Source: Tidjanibacter sp.
Lineage (GTDB): Bacteria; Bacteroidota; Bacteroidia; Bacteroidales; Rikenellaceae
Length of the DNA stretch: 7,682 nt
Direction: 5' to 3'
Assembly (NCBI GenBank): GCA_017628675.1
Contig: JAGBYS010000037.1
Span: 1 to 7,682, forward strand
Part shown: positions 1-6,014 of the stretch, piece after piece
Layout of the letters: every line of letters begins with the position of its first letter
Position numbering within the stretch: the stretch's first letter is position 1
The notes under the pieces: generated by a model
The model's database searches: none
Seen by the model: the letters and a program-made list of their open reading frames with translations, nothing else
What the model was told of the DNA's origin: nothing
Translations under genes and position numbers: made by a program

Positions 1-42
1 ATGGACAAGGTGACCCTCTACTTCGAGGACTACCTCAAATAG
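1..42 (+). pseudogene. Inverted copy of the last 13 codons of the S9 peptidase
   Basis: Reads MDKVTLYFEDYLK followed by TAG, identical in protein and DNA to the 3' end of the peptidase gene on the other strand (243-284). It is too short to be a gene. It is either the visible end of a second, convergent copy that continues to the left of the window, or part of the fold-back artefact that produced the palindrome. There are no differences over these 42 bp. The two arm mismatches both lie in non-coding DNA, but two changes are too few to argue for selection. Confidence 0.6.
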
Positions 43-119
43 TCTGAAATTAAAAGTTGAGATAAAGTCCTTAAAGACTTAGGTCGTTTAGACTTTAGAC
101 CTTAGACTTTAGACGATAT

Positions 120-165
120 AACAAACCCTCCCGAGTTACACCTTCGTAACTCGGGAGGGTTTGTT
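120..165 (-). terminator. GC-rich terminator hairpin downstream of the S9 peptidase
   Basis: A 20-bp perfect stem (120-139 with 146-165) with a 6-nt loop contains CCCTCCCGAGTTAC and its complement, flanked by an A-rich 5' side and TTTGTTATAT on the 3' side. This is the architecture of a bidirectional intrinsic terminator. It ends the minus-strand DUF4434-peptidase unit about 80 nt after the stop codon. Pairing continues outward as part of the larger palindrome. If the left arm is an assembly artefact, the true outer limit of this stem cannot be determined here. Confidence 0.6.
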
Positions 166-170
166 ATATC

Positions 171-240
171 GTCTAAAGTCTAAGATCTAAAGTCTAAACG
201 ACCTAAGTCTTTAAGGACTTTATCACAACTTTTAATTTCA
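171..240. repeat. Heptad/core mosaic repeat, copy 1 (3' of peptidase gene)
   Basis: Plus-strand order: four heptads GTCTAAA, GTCTAAG, ATCTAAA, GTCTAAA (171-198), then the 19-nt core CGACCTAAGTCTTTAAGGA (199-217), then CTTTATC and a degenerate AACTTTT-like tail ending next to the peptidase stop codon at 243. The same core and the same order of modules occur at 4354-4465, also directly after a stop codon. The left arm of the palindrome carries an inverted copy (core at 68-86) in which the third heptad is the regular GTCTAAA. No coding function is visible; it would be transcribed as the 3' untranslated region of the peptidase mRNA. Confidence 0.85.
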
Positions 241-242
241 GA

Positions 243-2213
243 CTATTTGAGGTAGTCCTCGAAGTAGAGGGTCACCTTGTCCATAAGGTGTACGCGGTCG
301 CGGCCGAGGACATTGTGCTCGTGGCGAGGATAGGGGAAGTAGTCCACCTGGATGTTGTTGACCACGCACTCACGCACAAAGCTGAGGCTGTGCTGCCACA
401 ACACCACGGGGTCGATGGCACCCTGACAGATGAGGAGCTTACCCTGAAGGTTCTTGGCCTTGTTGATGAGTGAGGTTGCGGCATAGCCCTCGGGATTCTG
501 CTCGGGGGTGTCCATATACCTCTCGCCATACATCACCTCATACCACTTCCAGTCGATTACGGGGCCACCTGCAACGCCCACCTTGAAGACCTCGGGGTAG
601 GTGGTCATAAGCGAGATGGTCATAAAGCCGCCGTAGCTCCAACCGTGTACGCCTATGCGGTCGGCATCCACCCACTCGTGGGAGGTGAGCCACTCGACGC
701 CCTTCATCTGGTCCTCCATCTCGCACTTGCCACACTGGCGGTGGATGGCCTTCTCATACTCGGCGCCGTGCCACAGCGTGCCACGGTTGTCCATCACGAA
801 GACCACATAGCCCCTCTGGGCCATATACATCTCCCAACGGCGCAGGTTGGCTTGATAGGAGTTGTTGACCATCTGGCTGTGGGGACCGCCATAGACATAG
901 ACGATGGCGGGGTATTTCTTGGTGGGATCAAAATCGATGGGGTAGATAAGGCGGTACCAGTTCTCCCACTTGCCGTCGGCTGTGGGGATGGTGCCGAGCT
1001 CAATCTCGGTGTAGTTGTAGCCCTCGGTGGGGTCGGGTGCGGTGAAGATGTTGCGCACCACCTCGCCCTTCGTGGTAGAGGCAAGATTTATGACGCGGGG
1101 CACCTTGAGCGAGGAGTAGTTGTCGAAGAAATACTCGCCATTGGGGCTCACCATACAGTTGTGCCAGCCGGGCTCGTGGGTGAGCCTTACGCTTTTGCCA
1201 CTTTTGATGTTCACCTTCGCAAGGTGCTGCTCGGCGGTCGAATACTCGGCCGTGTAGTAGTAGGCCCAATTGCCGTGAAGAGCCACAAATTTTACATCGG
1301 CAGCCGCTGTGGTCAGCCTCTTGTAGCCCCAGGCGCCATCTGCGCCGCGCTCGTAGAGGTAGAGGCTCCAGTAGCCGTCGCGCACATTGGTCGAGTAGAT
1401 GAACCTGTCGCCATTGTCGCCCACCCACTGCAGGGGGTAGAGGGGCTCCACATAGCGAGGATCGCTCTCCGAGAAGAGGTGCTCCACCTGCTCGCCCGTA
1501 GTGGCGCAGTAGCTGTTTAGGTGCATCTCGTTCTGGTCGCGGTTGAGCACCTGGGCATAGATGAGCTTGCCGTCGGGGCTCCAGGTGATGTTGGTGATGT
1601 AGCGCTCCTCGGTGAAGTCGGTCACATTGAGCCACACGGTCTGCTGTGTGAGGCTGTTCCACACGCCCACGCTCACCCTCTCGGAGGGCATACCCGCCAT
1701 TGGGTACTTAATCTCCACGATGGAGCCCGTGCGGGTGGTGATGTCCAGCAGGGGGAAGTCGGTCACCTGGCTCTCGTCCTTCTGGTAGAAGGCCACCGAA
1801 AGGCCGTCGGGCGAGGGGAAGATGCCGCCATTGATGCCAAACTCATTGCGGCTTACGTGCGAGCCACTCACGATGTTTTTATCCTCGTTTGCGGTGATGG
1901 CAATCTTTGTGCCGTCAATCTGGGCATAGAGGTTATTCTGCTCGGTGAAGTAACGAGGAGTGGTGCCTGCTGCGGGAGTGGCGAGTTTGGCCTCCCCTCC
2001 ATCGGTGGGGTAGTACCACAAAATCTGGTCGCGACGAACCTCGCCATAGATGGTTTCTCCTTTGTCGTCCTCGCCCCACGAGAGGAATTTGTTCTGGGGA
2101 GAGAGTCCACGCGCGAGGACGGTCTCCTCCATTGTGAGGAGTCTGCGATCTTGTGCCTTCGCGGCGCAGGTGAGGGTTGTGAGCGCCAGCAGCGCAATTA
2201 GTAGTCTTTTCAT
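243..2213 (-). CDS. Exported S9 family (DPP IV-like) serine peptidase
   Basis: 656 aa. Residues 1-20 form a signal peptide (hydrophobic LLIALLALTTL core, AKA|Q cleavage site), so the enzyme is exported, probably to the periplasm. An N-terminal beta-propeller (about 21-400; WSPDGKL and PSPDGLS blade motifs) is followed by an alpha/beta hydrolase domain with YVYGGP (Tyr441, probable oxyanion residue), nucleophile elbow GWSYGG (Ser526), Asp601 (AIDPVV) and His633 (HEHNV; His631 is the alternative). The family releases N-terminal dipeptides, often Xaa-Pro, from oligopeptides. The Glu-Glu pair that anchors the substrate amine in DPP IV seems reduced to RNEFG (Glu124), so strict DPP IV specificity is uncertain. 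The ATG at 2213 is chosen because it begins the signal peptide. The frame is open up to 2306, but that adds a non-signal leader overlapping the upstream gene and the probable promoter. It lies 70 bp after the DUF4434 gene on the same strand. Confidence 0.93.
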   Translation of the reverse strand: MKRLLIALLALTTLTCAAKAQDRRLLTMEETVLARGLSPQNKFLSWGEDDKGETIYGEVRRDQILWYYPTDGGEAKLATPAAGTTPRYFTEQNNLYAQIDGTKIAITANEDKNIVSGSHVSRNEFGINGGIFPSPDGLSVAFYQKDESQVTDFPLLDITTRTGSIVEIKYPMAGMPSERVSVGVWNSLTQQTVWLNVTDFTEERYITNITWSPDGKLIYAQVLNRDQNEMHLNSYCATTGEQVEHLFSESDPRYVEPLYPLQWVGDNGDRFIYSTNVRDGYWSLYLYERGADGAWGYKRLTTAAADVKFVALHGNWAYYYTAEYSTAEQHLAKVNIKSGKSVRLTHEPGWHNCMVSPNGEYFFDNYSSLKVPRVINLASTTKGEVVRNIFTAPDPTEGYNYTEIELGTIPTADGKWENWYRLIYPIDFDPTKKYPAIVYVYGGPHSQMVNNSYQANLRRWEMYMAQRGYVVFVMDNRGTLWHGAEYEKAIHRQCGKCEMEDQMKGVEWLTSHEWVDADRIGVHGWSYGGFMTISLMTTYPEVFKVGVAGGPVIDWKWYEVMYGERYMDTPEQNPEGYAATSLINKAKNLQGKLLICQGAIDPVVLWQHSLSFVRECVVNNIQVDYFPYPRHEHNVLGRDRVHLMDKVTLYFEDYLK

Positions 2214-2242
2214 AGTATAAAAGGTTATTCGGTTTCGGTATG

Positions 2243-2250
2243 TAAAGGTA
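2243..2250 (-). promoter_or_regulatory. Candidate -7 box for the S9 peptidase gene
   Basis: Read on the minus strand this is TACCTTTA, one mismatch from the Bacteroidetes -7 consensus TAnnTTTG. It would place the transcript start about 20-25 nt before the ATG at 2213. I see no convincing TTTG -33 element at the usual distance. It may be a weak internal promoter, with the gene mainly read through from the DUF4434 gene. Confidence 0.35.
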
Positions 2251-2283
2251 CGAAAATTATTGCAATAAGTAAGCACCCCGGGC

Positions 2284-3729
2284 CTATTTGCCAACTCTGA
2301 GCTCATCTATGTAGCACTTTGAGGGGCAGGTAAGTACTACCTTGAGGTATTTTGCCCCCACACATTTGCCCCTCACGGTAATCTCCTGTACCCACGCATC
2401 GTGGCGGTTGTTGGGCCAAGCGAAGGGCTGCTCCACGCCGAGCAGGGTATATTTGGTGCCATCCTCGGAGCCGTAGAGTGCAATCCTTTCGGGCAGGCAG
2501 ACCCCATCGGGCACATAGTTGAGCGCACCCAGGTGCACCGTCGCATTCTCCGCCACATCTTCGAGCCTTACTACGAATTCGTGCTCGCCCTTGGGGAGCC
2601 TAAGCCACCCCTCGTGGTTGGTGCTCTCATCGGCCACGATGCCGTCCGTTAGGAGGGGCTCTGTGCAGTCGGCCACCTTGATGCCCTCAGCGCTTGTTCT
2701 CAAGGGTTTGCGCTCCTTACTCCAGGCCACATACTCCTCGGCGGCCCTTGCTGCAAGGTCGGGTTGTCCGAGAGCGTAGGCGGAGCCCTCGGGGTCGAAG
2801 ATGCCACACATCATAAACGAGATGATGCGAGCGACACCCGCCTGGCTTGCGGCCTCCAGCTGTGCCCTGAAACGCTCGGGGGCGGCGGGGATGAGTGCCG
2901 AGGTGCGGTCGTTGGTGCCACGCTCCCAGGTGAAGTTCTCGCAGTTGGCCCACATCTCAATGGGGAGCGTGGAGTGTATCTCGGCAAGCCTTTTCCAATT
3001 CTCTCTGAGGCGGGGTAGTGGGAAGCGCTCCCTGACACAACCCACCTCATCTTGGTAGGCGATGATGTCCACCTCGAGGCGGCCTATCTGGCGTGCGTAG
3101 TCGGGGTGTGAGAAGTCCGAATTGAAGATGCCGTAGGGCGAGATAAGTATCTTGGCCTCGGGTGTAAGTCCTCGGGCGTGGCGTGTGAGGGCATTGACGG
3201 CCTCCACAGCGTAGTCGGTCAGCACGGGGCCCAGGCAGTCCTCCACGGGGAGATACCACCCATAGAAGGCCTCGTGGGAGCCAAAGAGTTCGGCCAGCTC
3301 GACCATCATATCCATCTGCCTTTGTTTGATGTGTTTTAGGCGCAGGTTGTCGTCCTGATTCTCGGCCCAGCCGGTGCTCATAAAGACCCTCATACCGTGC
3401 TTGGCGGCTGCGTCCATAATGGCCTCTACGGGGCTCTTGCGGCCCTCGGGGTAGTGGTGAGCCATAAGGCGTGAGGGGTAGTAGGCGAGGCCGTCATTGG
3501 CCACAGCCATAAAGACGAGGTACTCCATACCCATCTCGCTCATCTCGGCCACCTTGGCCTCCCAGAGCTCGGGGCTGGTCATATCCACTCCCGCAGGGTT
3601 GGTGTAGCGGTTGCGCACATCCTGGTATGCAAGGTTGATGAAAGTGCCCGTGACGGGTTTGATCTCGCCGCCCATAATCAGTGGGGCGAAGAGAACCAAC
3701 GAGAGTATCGAGCTAAAGAGTCTTTTCAT
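2284..3729 (-). CDS. Exported DUF4434 (TIM-barrel-like) protein with C-terminal discoidin-like domain
   Basis: 481 aa with an N-terminal signal peptide (MKRLFSSILSLVLFAP, cleavage near residues 20-21). Residues about 25-340 resemble the Bacteroidales DUF4434 family, predicted to fold as a glycosidase-like (beta/alpha)8 barrel: GTFINLAYQD near the start, FMAVANDGLAYYPS, FMSTGW, FYGWYLPVEDC, ILISPYG, IIAYQDEVG and IEMWANCENF read as successive strand ends. Acidic residues at such ends that could act in catalysis are Glu163, Glu228, Glu258 and Glu264; this is inferred from pattern only. Residues about 355-481 (LLTDG, ALYGSEDGTKYTLLG, AKYLKVVLTC, IDELRV) look like an F5/8 type C/discoidin carbohydrate-binding sandwich. 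The substrate is unknown; a role in glycan breakdown is inference. The ATG at 3729 starts the signal peptide and lies 31 nt from a perfect -7 box. It is the first gene of a unit with the S9 peptidase. Confidence 0.82.
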   Translation of the reverse strand: MKRLFSSILSLVLFAPLIMGGEIKPVTGTFINLAYQDVRNRYTNPAGVDMTSPELWEAKVAEMSEMGMEYLVFMAVANDGLAYYPSRLMAHHYPEGRKSPVEAIMDAAAKHGMRVFMSTGWAENQDDNLRLKHIKQRQMDMMVELAELFGSHEAFYGWYLPVEDCLGPVLTDYAVEAVNALTRHARGLTPEAKILISPYGIFNSDFSHPDYARQIGRLEVDIIAYQDEVGCVRERFPLPRLRENWKRLAEIHSTLPIEMWANCENFTWERGTNDRTSALIPAAPERFRAQLEAASQAGVARIISFMMCGIFDPEGSAYALGQPDLAARAAEEYVAWSKERKPLRTSAEGIKVADCTEPLLTDGIVADESTNHEGWLRLPKGEHEFVVRLEDVAENATVHLGALNYVPDGVCLPERIALYGSEDGTKYTLLGVEQPFAWPNNRHDAWVQEITVRGKCVGAKYLKVVLTCPSKCYIDELRVGK

Positions 3730-3760
3730 AAAAAGAGTATTTAATGGTGGTTATTCACCA

Positions 3761-3768
3761 CAAAGATA
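3761..3768 (-). promoter_or_regulatory. -7 promoter box for the DUF4434-peptidase unit
   Basis: On the minus strand this is TATCTTTG, a perfect match to TAnnTTTG, the Bacteroidetes primary sigma -7 element. It lies 31 nt before the ATG at 3729 and downstream of the preceding terminator (3844-3874), where a new promoter is expected. No good TTTG is present 19-21 nt upstream. A small GTGGT/ACCAC inverted repeat (3747-3761) lies just downstream, around the expected transcript start. Confidence 0.6.
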
Positions 3769-3843
3769 ATATTTTCTGCCAAGCCTTCCGTGCCGATGGC
3801 TATCTTTTTTGAGCACCCACAGTGGCCTTTACCATATAAATGA

Positions 3844-3874
3844 CCAAAGCGACCCTTCTGGTGGGTCGCTTTGG
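3844..3874 (-). terminator. Intrinsic terminator after the cyclophilin gene
   Basis: A perfect 12-bp stem, CCAAAGCGACCC (3844-3855) with GGGTCGCTTTGG (3863-3874), and a 7-nt loop. On the minus strand it follows the cyclophilin stop codon by about 30 nt. The following bases (TCATTTATAT) are T-rich but interrupted. It separates the luxS unit from the DUF4434-peptidase unit. Confidence 0.8.
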
Positions 3875-3902
3875 CCGTTAGTCTTTGCTCCTTATTTGGG
3901 TA

Positions 3903-4340
3903 CTACTCCTCCACGATGGTTACCGAGAGGATCAAATCGCCGGGGCGGATGTCGTCGATCACATCCAGACCCTCCACCACCTTGCCGAAGCAGGTGTGTA
4001 CGCCGTCGAGGTGCTGGGTGTTCTGACGGTTGTGGCAGATGAAGAACTGCGAGCCACCCGTATCTTTACCCCTGTGGGCCATCGACAACACGCCCCTGTC
4101 GTGATACTGACGGGGAGCCGAGGTCTCACACTTGATGGTCCAGCCGGGACCGCCCGCACCGTTGCCAATGGGGCAGCCACCCTGAATCACAAAGTCGGGA
4201 ATCACACGGTGGAATGTAAGTCCATCGTAGAATCGCGAAGTGGCCAATTTAATAAAGTTATTCACGGCGATAGGGGTCTCGTTCTCATAGAGCTCCGCTT
4301 TCATTTCGCCCTTCTCGGTAAGGATAATTGCGTATTTCAT
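3903..4340 (-). CDS. Cyclophilin-type peptidyl-prolyl cis-trans isomerase
   Basis: 145 aa, a complete single-domain cyclophilin without signal peptide, so cytoplasmic. It catalyses cis-trans isomerisation of peptide bonds before proline during folding. Active-site residues align with the family: [13 protein letters not shown] gives Arg45, Phe50 and Gln53; [14 protein letters not shown] gives Met87, Ala88, Gln98 and Phe100; [10 protein letters not shown] gives Leu111 and His115. The position of the cyclosporin-contacting Trp121 of human CypA is His110 here, a common bacterial substitution that predicts low cyclosporin affinity. It is the last gene of the luxS-nucleosidase-rpiB unit. It lies 122 bp after rpiB, and that gap is filled by the heptad/core repeat. 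A strong terminator follows. Confidence 0.95.
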   Translation of the reverse strand: MKYAIILTEKGEMKAELYENETPIAVNNFIKLATSRFYDGLTFHRVIPDFVIQGGCPIGNGAGGPGWTIKCETSAPRQYHDRGVLSMAHRGKDTGGSQFFICHNRQNTQHLDGVHTCFGKVVEGLDVIDDIRPGDLILSVTIVEE

Positions 4341-4353
4341 AGTTTTATATAGT

Positions 4354-4465
4354 GTCTAATGTCTAAAGTCTAATGTCTAAAGTCTAATGTCTAAAGTCTA
4401 AAGTTGAACCGACCTAAGTCTTTAAGGATCTTATCTTAACTTTCAACTTTCAACTTTCAACTTTA
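4354..4465. repeat. Heptad/core mosaic repeat, copy 2 (between rpiB and cyclophilin gene)
   Basis: Plus-strand order: seven heptads alternating GTCTAAT and GTCTAAA (4354-4402), one GTTGAAC unit (4403-4409), the core CGACCTAAGTCTTTAAGGA (4410-4428), TCTTATCTT (4429-4437), then AACTTTC three times and AACTTTA (4438-4465). The core is identical over 19 nt to copy 1 at 199-217. The extra GTTGAAC is exactly one 7-nt unit. AAAGTTGAA (4400-4408) can pair with TTCAACTTT at 4442-4450, or with the next two heptad registers, enclosing the core in a loop. The rpiB stop codon (4463-4465) lies inside the last heptad. Confidence 0.9.
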
Positions 4466-4900
4466 CTTCTCGTAATTGGAGATTTTCTCGATGCGGCCCG
4501 TGTGGCGACCGCCCTCGAACTCGGCCTCAAACCAGGCATCAACAATAGCCTTGCCCATCTCCAGGCCGATGAGCCTTGCGCCCATAGCCAGAACATTTGC
4601 GTCGTTGTGGTTGCGCGACAGGCGTGCCGAAAGAGGCTCCGAGCAGAGCGCACAGCGTACACCCTTCACCTTGTTGGCCGCAATGGAGATGCCGATGCCG
4701 CTGCCGCAGATGACAACACCGCGCTCGGCCTCGCCGCTGGCAACTGCCTCGCCTACAGCGATTCCGTGGTCGGGGTAGTCGGCTCTCTCGGGCGAATAGC
4801 AACCCTTGTCAAGTAGTTCGTGGCCCTTTTCGGTGAGGTAGGCCTTAATCTCCTCTTTGAATGAGTATGCTGCGTGGTCGCAACCAATAGCAATTTTCAT
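4463..4900 (-). CDS. rpiB: Ribose-5-phosphate isomerase B
   Basis: 145 aa, the usual length for RpiB/LacAB-family isomerases. It interconverts ribose 5-phosphate and ribulose 5-phosphate in the cytoplasmic pentose phosphate pathway. Signature regions are MKIAIGCDHAAY (Asp8, His9), YPD (42-44), GVVICGSGIGISIAANK with the catalytic base Cys65, NHNDANVLAMGAR with His98 (the ring-opening His in E. coli RpiB) and GGRHTGRIEKI with the phosphate-binding Arg132 and Arg136. It lies 26 bp after the nucleosidase gene without a visible promoter, so it is probably co-transcribed with luxS. Its stop codon falls inside the repeat element. Some RpiB-like enzymes act on allose phosphate or other sugar phosphates; the sequence alone does not exclude this. 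Confidence 0.94.
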   Translation of the reverse strand: MKIAIGCDHAAYSFKEEIKAYLTEKGHELLDKGCYSPERADYPDHGIAVGEAVASGEAERGVVICGSGIGISIAANKVKGVRCALCSEPLSARLSRNHNDANVLAMGARLIGLEMGKAIVDAWFEAEFEGGRHTGRIEKISNYEK

Positions 4901-4926
4901 AGTTTATAAGATTTTTAGGTTTAGTA

Positions 4927-5520
4927 TTACATTTGCTCAAGAATCTCCACAAAGGCCGAAAAGTCGGTGTGCTCCGTAACGAATCGCTCGAAAGAGTCGG
5001 CATCGCAACCCTTCTCGGGGGTGTCGCTCACCATCTTCATAACCACCACAGGCACACCTCTTTGGGCGGCTATCTGGCACACAGCCGTAGCCTCCATATC
5101 GAACAGTGCGCGGGGGGTCGAAAACCTCTCCTTAATCTCCTCAATCATCTCCTTACCCACGAAGCTATCGCCCGTGTAGATGACTGCATCGTCCTTGCCC
5201 TCAAGCTTGTAGGGGTCTGTGAGGAAGCTCACGCCGTCCAATCCTGCGGGCACTCGTGCGTCGTGATAGCGGGCCTCGCGGGGGCATACAACATCGCCCG
5301 TGGAGAACTCCTTGCTGGCGGCCGCATAGCCCACCACGGCCACAAGGTCGTAGCGCTCCTCCTCCATTGCAAGGGCAGTGGCGGCAGCTGCGTAGACCTT
5401 GCCTACATATCCTCTGCGGATGGTGTAGGAGTTGAGGAGTGGGTTGGGGTAGTTGTTCAGGGCTTGGAGCATATTCTCCTGCTCGGCGGCCATAGGGGTA
5501 ATAACGAGTATGTTTTTCAT
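4927..5520 (-). CDS. 5'-methylthioadenosine/S-adenosylhomocysteine nucleosidase, compact form
   Basis: 197 aa, nucleoside phosphorylase (PNP/UDP) family. It should hydrolyse S-adenosylhomocysteine to adenine and S-ribosylhomocysteine, the substrate of the adjacent LuxS, and possibly methylthioadenosine. The match to E. coli MTAN (Pfs) is clear by motif: Glu13 in PMAAEQE (general Glu12), ARYHDARV (83-90, compare ARYHDADV), TGDSF (116-120), FDMEATA (140-146, nucleoside-binding Met-Glu) and VSD with Asp166 (catalytic Asp197). It is about 35 residues shorter than E. coli MTAN: the region between the N-terminal strand and VGYAAAS (63-69, in place of GSAGG) and the middle loop are reduced. The 3-bp gap to luxS implies coupled expression and supports this assignment. 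Confidence 0.88.
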   Translation of the reverse strand: MKNILVITPMAAEQENMLQALNNYPNPLLNSYTIRRGYVGKVYAAAATALAMEEERYDLVAVVGYAAASKEFSTGDVVCPREARYHDARVPAGLDGVSFLTDPYKLEGKDDAVIYTGDSFVGKEMIEEIKERFSTPRALFDMEATAVCQIAAQRGVPVVVMKMVSDTPEKGCDADSFERFVTEHTDFSAFVEILEQM

Positions 5521-5523
5521 AGC

Positions 5524-5994
5524 CTATTTCTCCTTTTTGAGTAGTTCCTCCAGCAGGTCGCCGTACTCTTTGAGGGCGGCGTTGCTCTCCTCGATGTTGT
5601 AGAACTCGGGGTTGCCACACTGCACAACAGTAAGGCCGGGGATGTCCTCCTTGGCCTTCAGATCAGACTGCGAGCGGCACACCTCCAGGACGGCCTCCAT
5701 AACCTTCTGCTGCGAGGTCCAACCCTTCACAACCACATAGAAGCCCGTCTTGCAACCCATTGGTGCAAACGATACGACCTTATTGCCCAGGCGCTCACGC
5801 AGATAGTGGGCCATAAGGTGTTCGATGGTGTGGATAGTCTCGGGCGAGAGGTACTGTTTCTCGCGGGGCGCGCGGAAGCGCATATCGTAACTACGGATGG
5901 GGTAGAAGCCGAGTGCTGTATAGGCCGAACGGAGATAGAATCCGCGGTCGAGTGTGGTATGGTCTACGGCGAAAGATGCAACTTTTGATTTCAT
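5524..5994 (-). CDS. luxS: S-ribosylhomocysteine lyase (autoinducer-2 synthase)
   Basis: 156 aa. It cleaves S-ribosylhomocysteine to homocysteine and 4,5-dihydroxy-2,3-pentanedione, which cyclises to autoinducer-2. The metal site is complete: HTIEH (His55, Glu58, His59) and Cys126 in VVQCGNPEF. The catalytic cysteine is Cys81 in MGCKTGFY. The N-terminal ASFAVDHTTL is typical of the family. The ATG at 5994 is chosen. The frame stays open to a TTG at 6024, but that codon overlaps the TATCTTTG promoter box and would add ten non-conserved residues. It is the first gene of the unit that continues with the nucleosidase 3 bp downstream. Confidence 0.97.
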   Translation of the reverse strand: MKSKVASFAVDHTTLDRGFYLRSAYTALGFYPIRSYDMRFRAPREKQYLSPETIHTIEHLMAHYLRERLGNKVVSFAPMGCKTGFYVVVKGWTSQQKVMEAVLEVCRSQSDLKAKEDIPGLTVVQCGNPEFYNIEESNAALKEYGDLLEELLKKEK

Positions 5995-6014
5995 AACTTT
6001 ATGTGAATTTTTTA

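Larger units (their letters stand above)
1..284. repeat. Near-perfect 284-bp inverted repeat (palindrome)
   Basis: Base i pairs with base 285-i over the whole stretch, with no insertions or deletions. Arms 1-139 and 146-284 flank a 6-nt centre (ACCTTC, 140-145). I find only two mismatches: 60 against 225, and 100 against 185. Both arms contain the last 13 codons of the S9 peptidase, a heptad/core repeat and half of a GC-rich terminator hairpin. The left arm begins at base 1, so the repeat could extend beyond the window. The most likely explanation is a fold-back or assembly-graph artefact nucleated by the real terminator hairpin at a contig end. A genuine tail-to-tail duplication is possible, but palindromes of this length with a tiny loop are usually unstable because SbcCD cuts them. 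Confidence 0.95.

Noticed and set aside
1..284. Invertible (phase-variable) promoter flanked by inverted repeats.
   Set aside because: The arms are separated by only 6 nt, leaving no segment to invert, and there is no recombinase gene in the window.
645..2201. Long open frame on the plus strand opposite the peptidase gene (291 and 226 codons in one frame, broken by one stop near 1518).
   Set aside because: It mirrors the peptidase gene, which has a signal peptide, catalytic motifs and family match. The antisense translation is low in complexity and matches nothing I recognise. GC-rich codon use commonly leaves antisense frames open.
2214..2306. N-terminal extension of the peptidase frame by 31 residues to an ATG at 2306.
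   Set aside because: It would overlap the end of the DUF4434 gene and read through the probable promoter. The internal ATG begins a clear signal peptide.
3809..4042. Plus-strand open frame starting across the terminator hairpin into the cyclophilin gene.
   Set aside because: It runs through a terminator and antisense to a well-supported cyclophilin, with a proline/arginine-rich shadow translation.
4354..4465. CRISPR array or VNTR coding region.
   Set aside because: The units are 7 bp, contiguous and without spacers, and there are no cas genes. The region has no open frame of its own.
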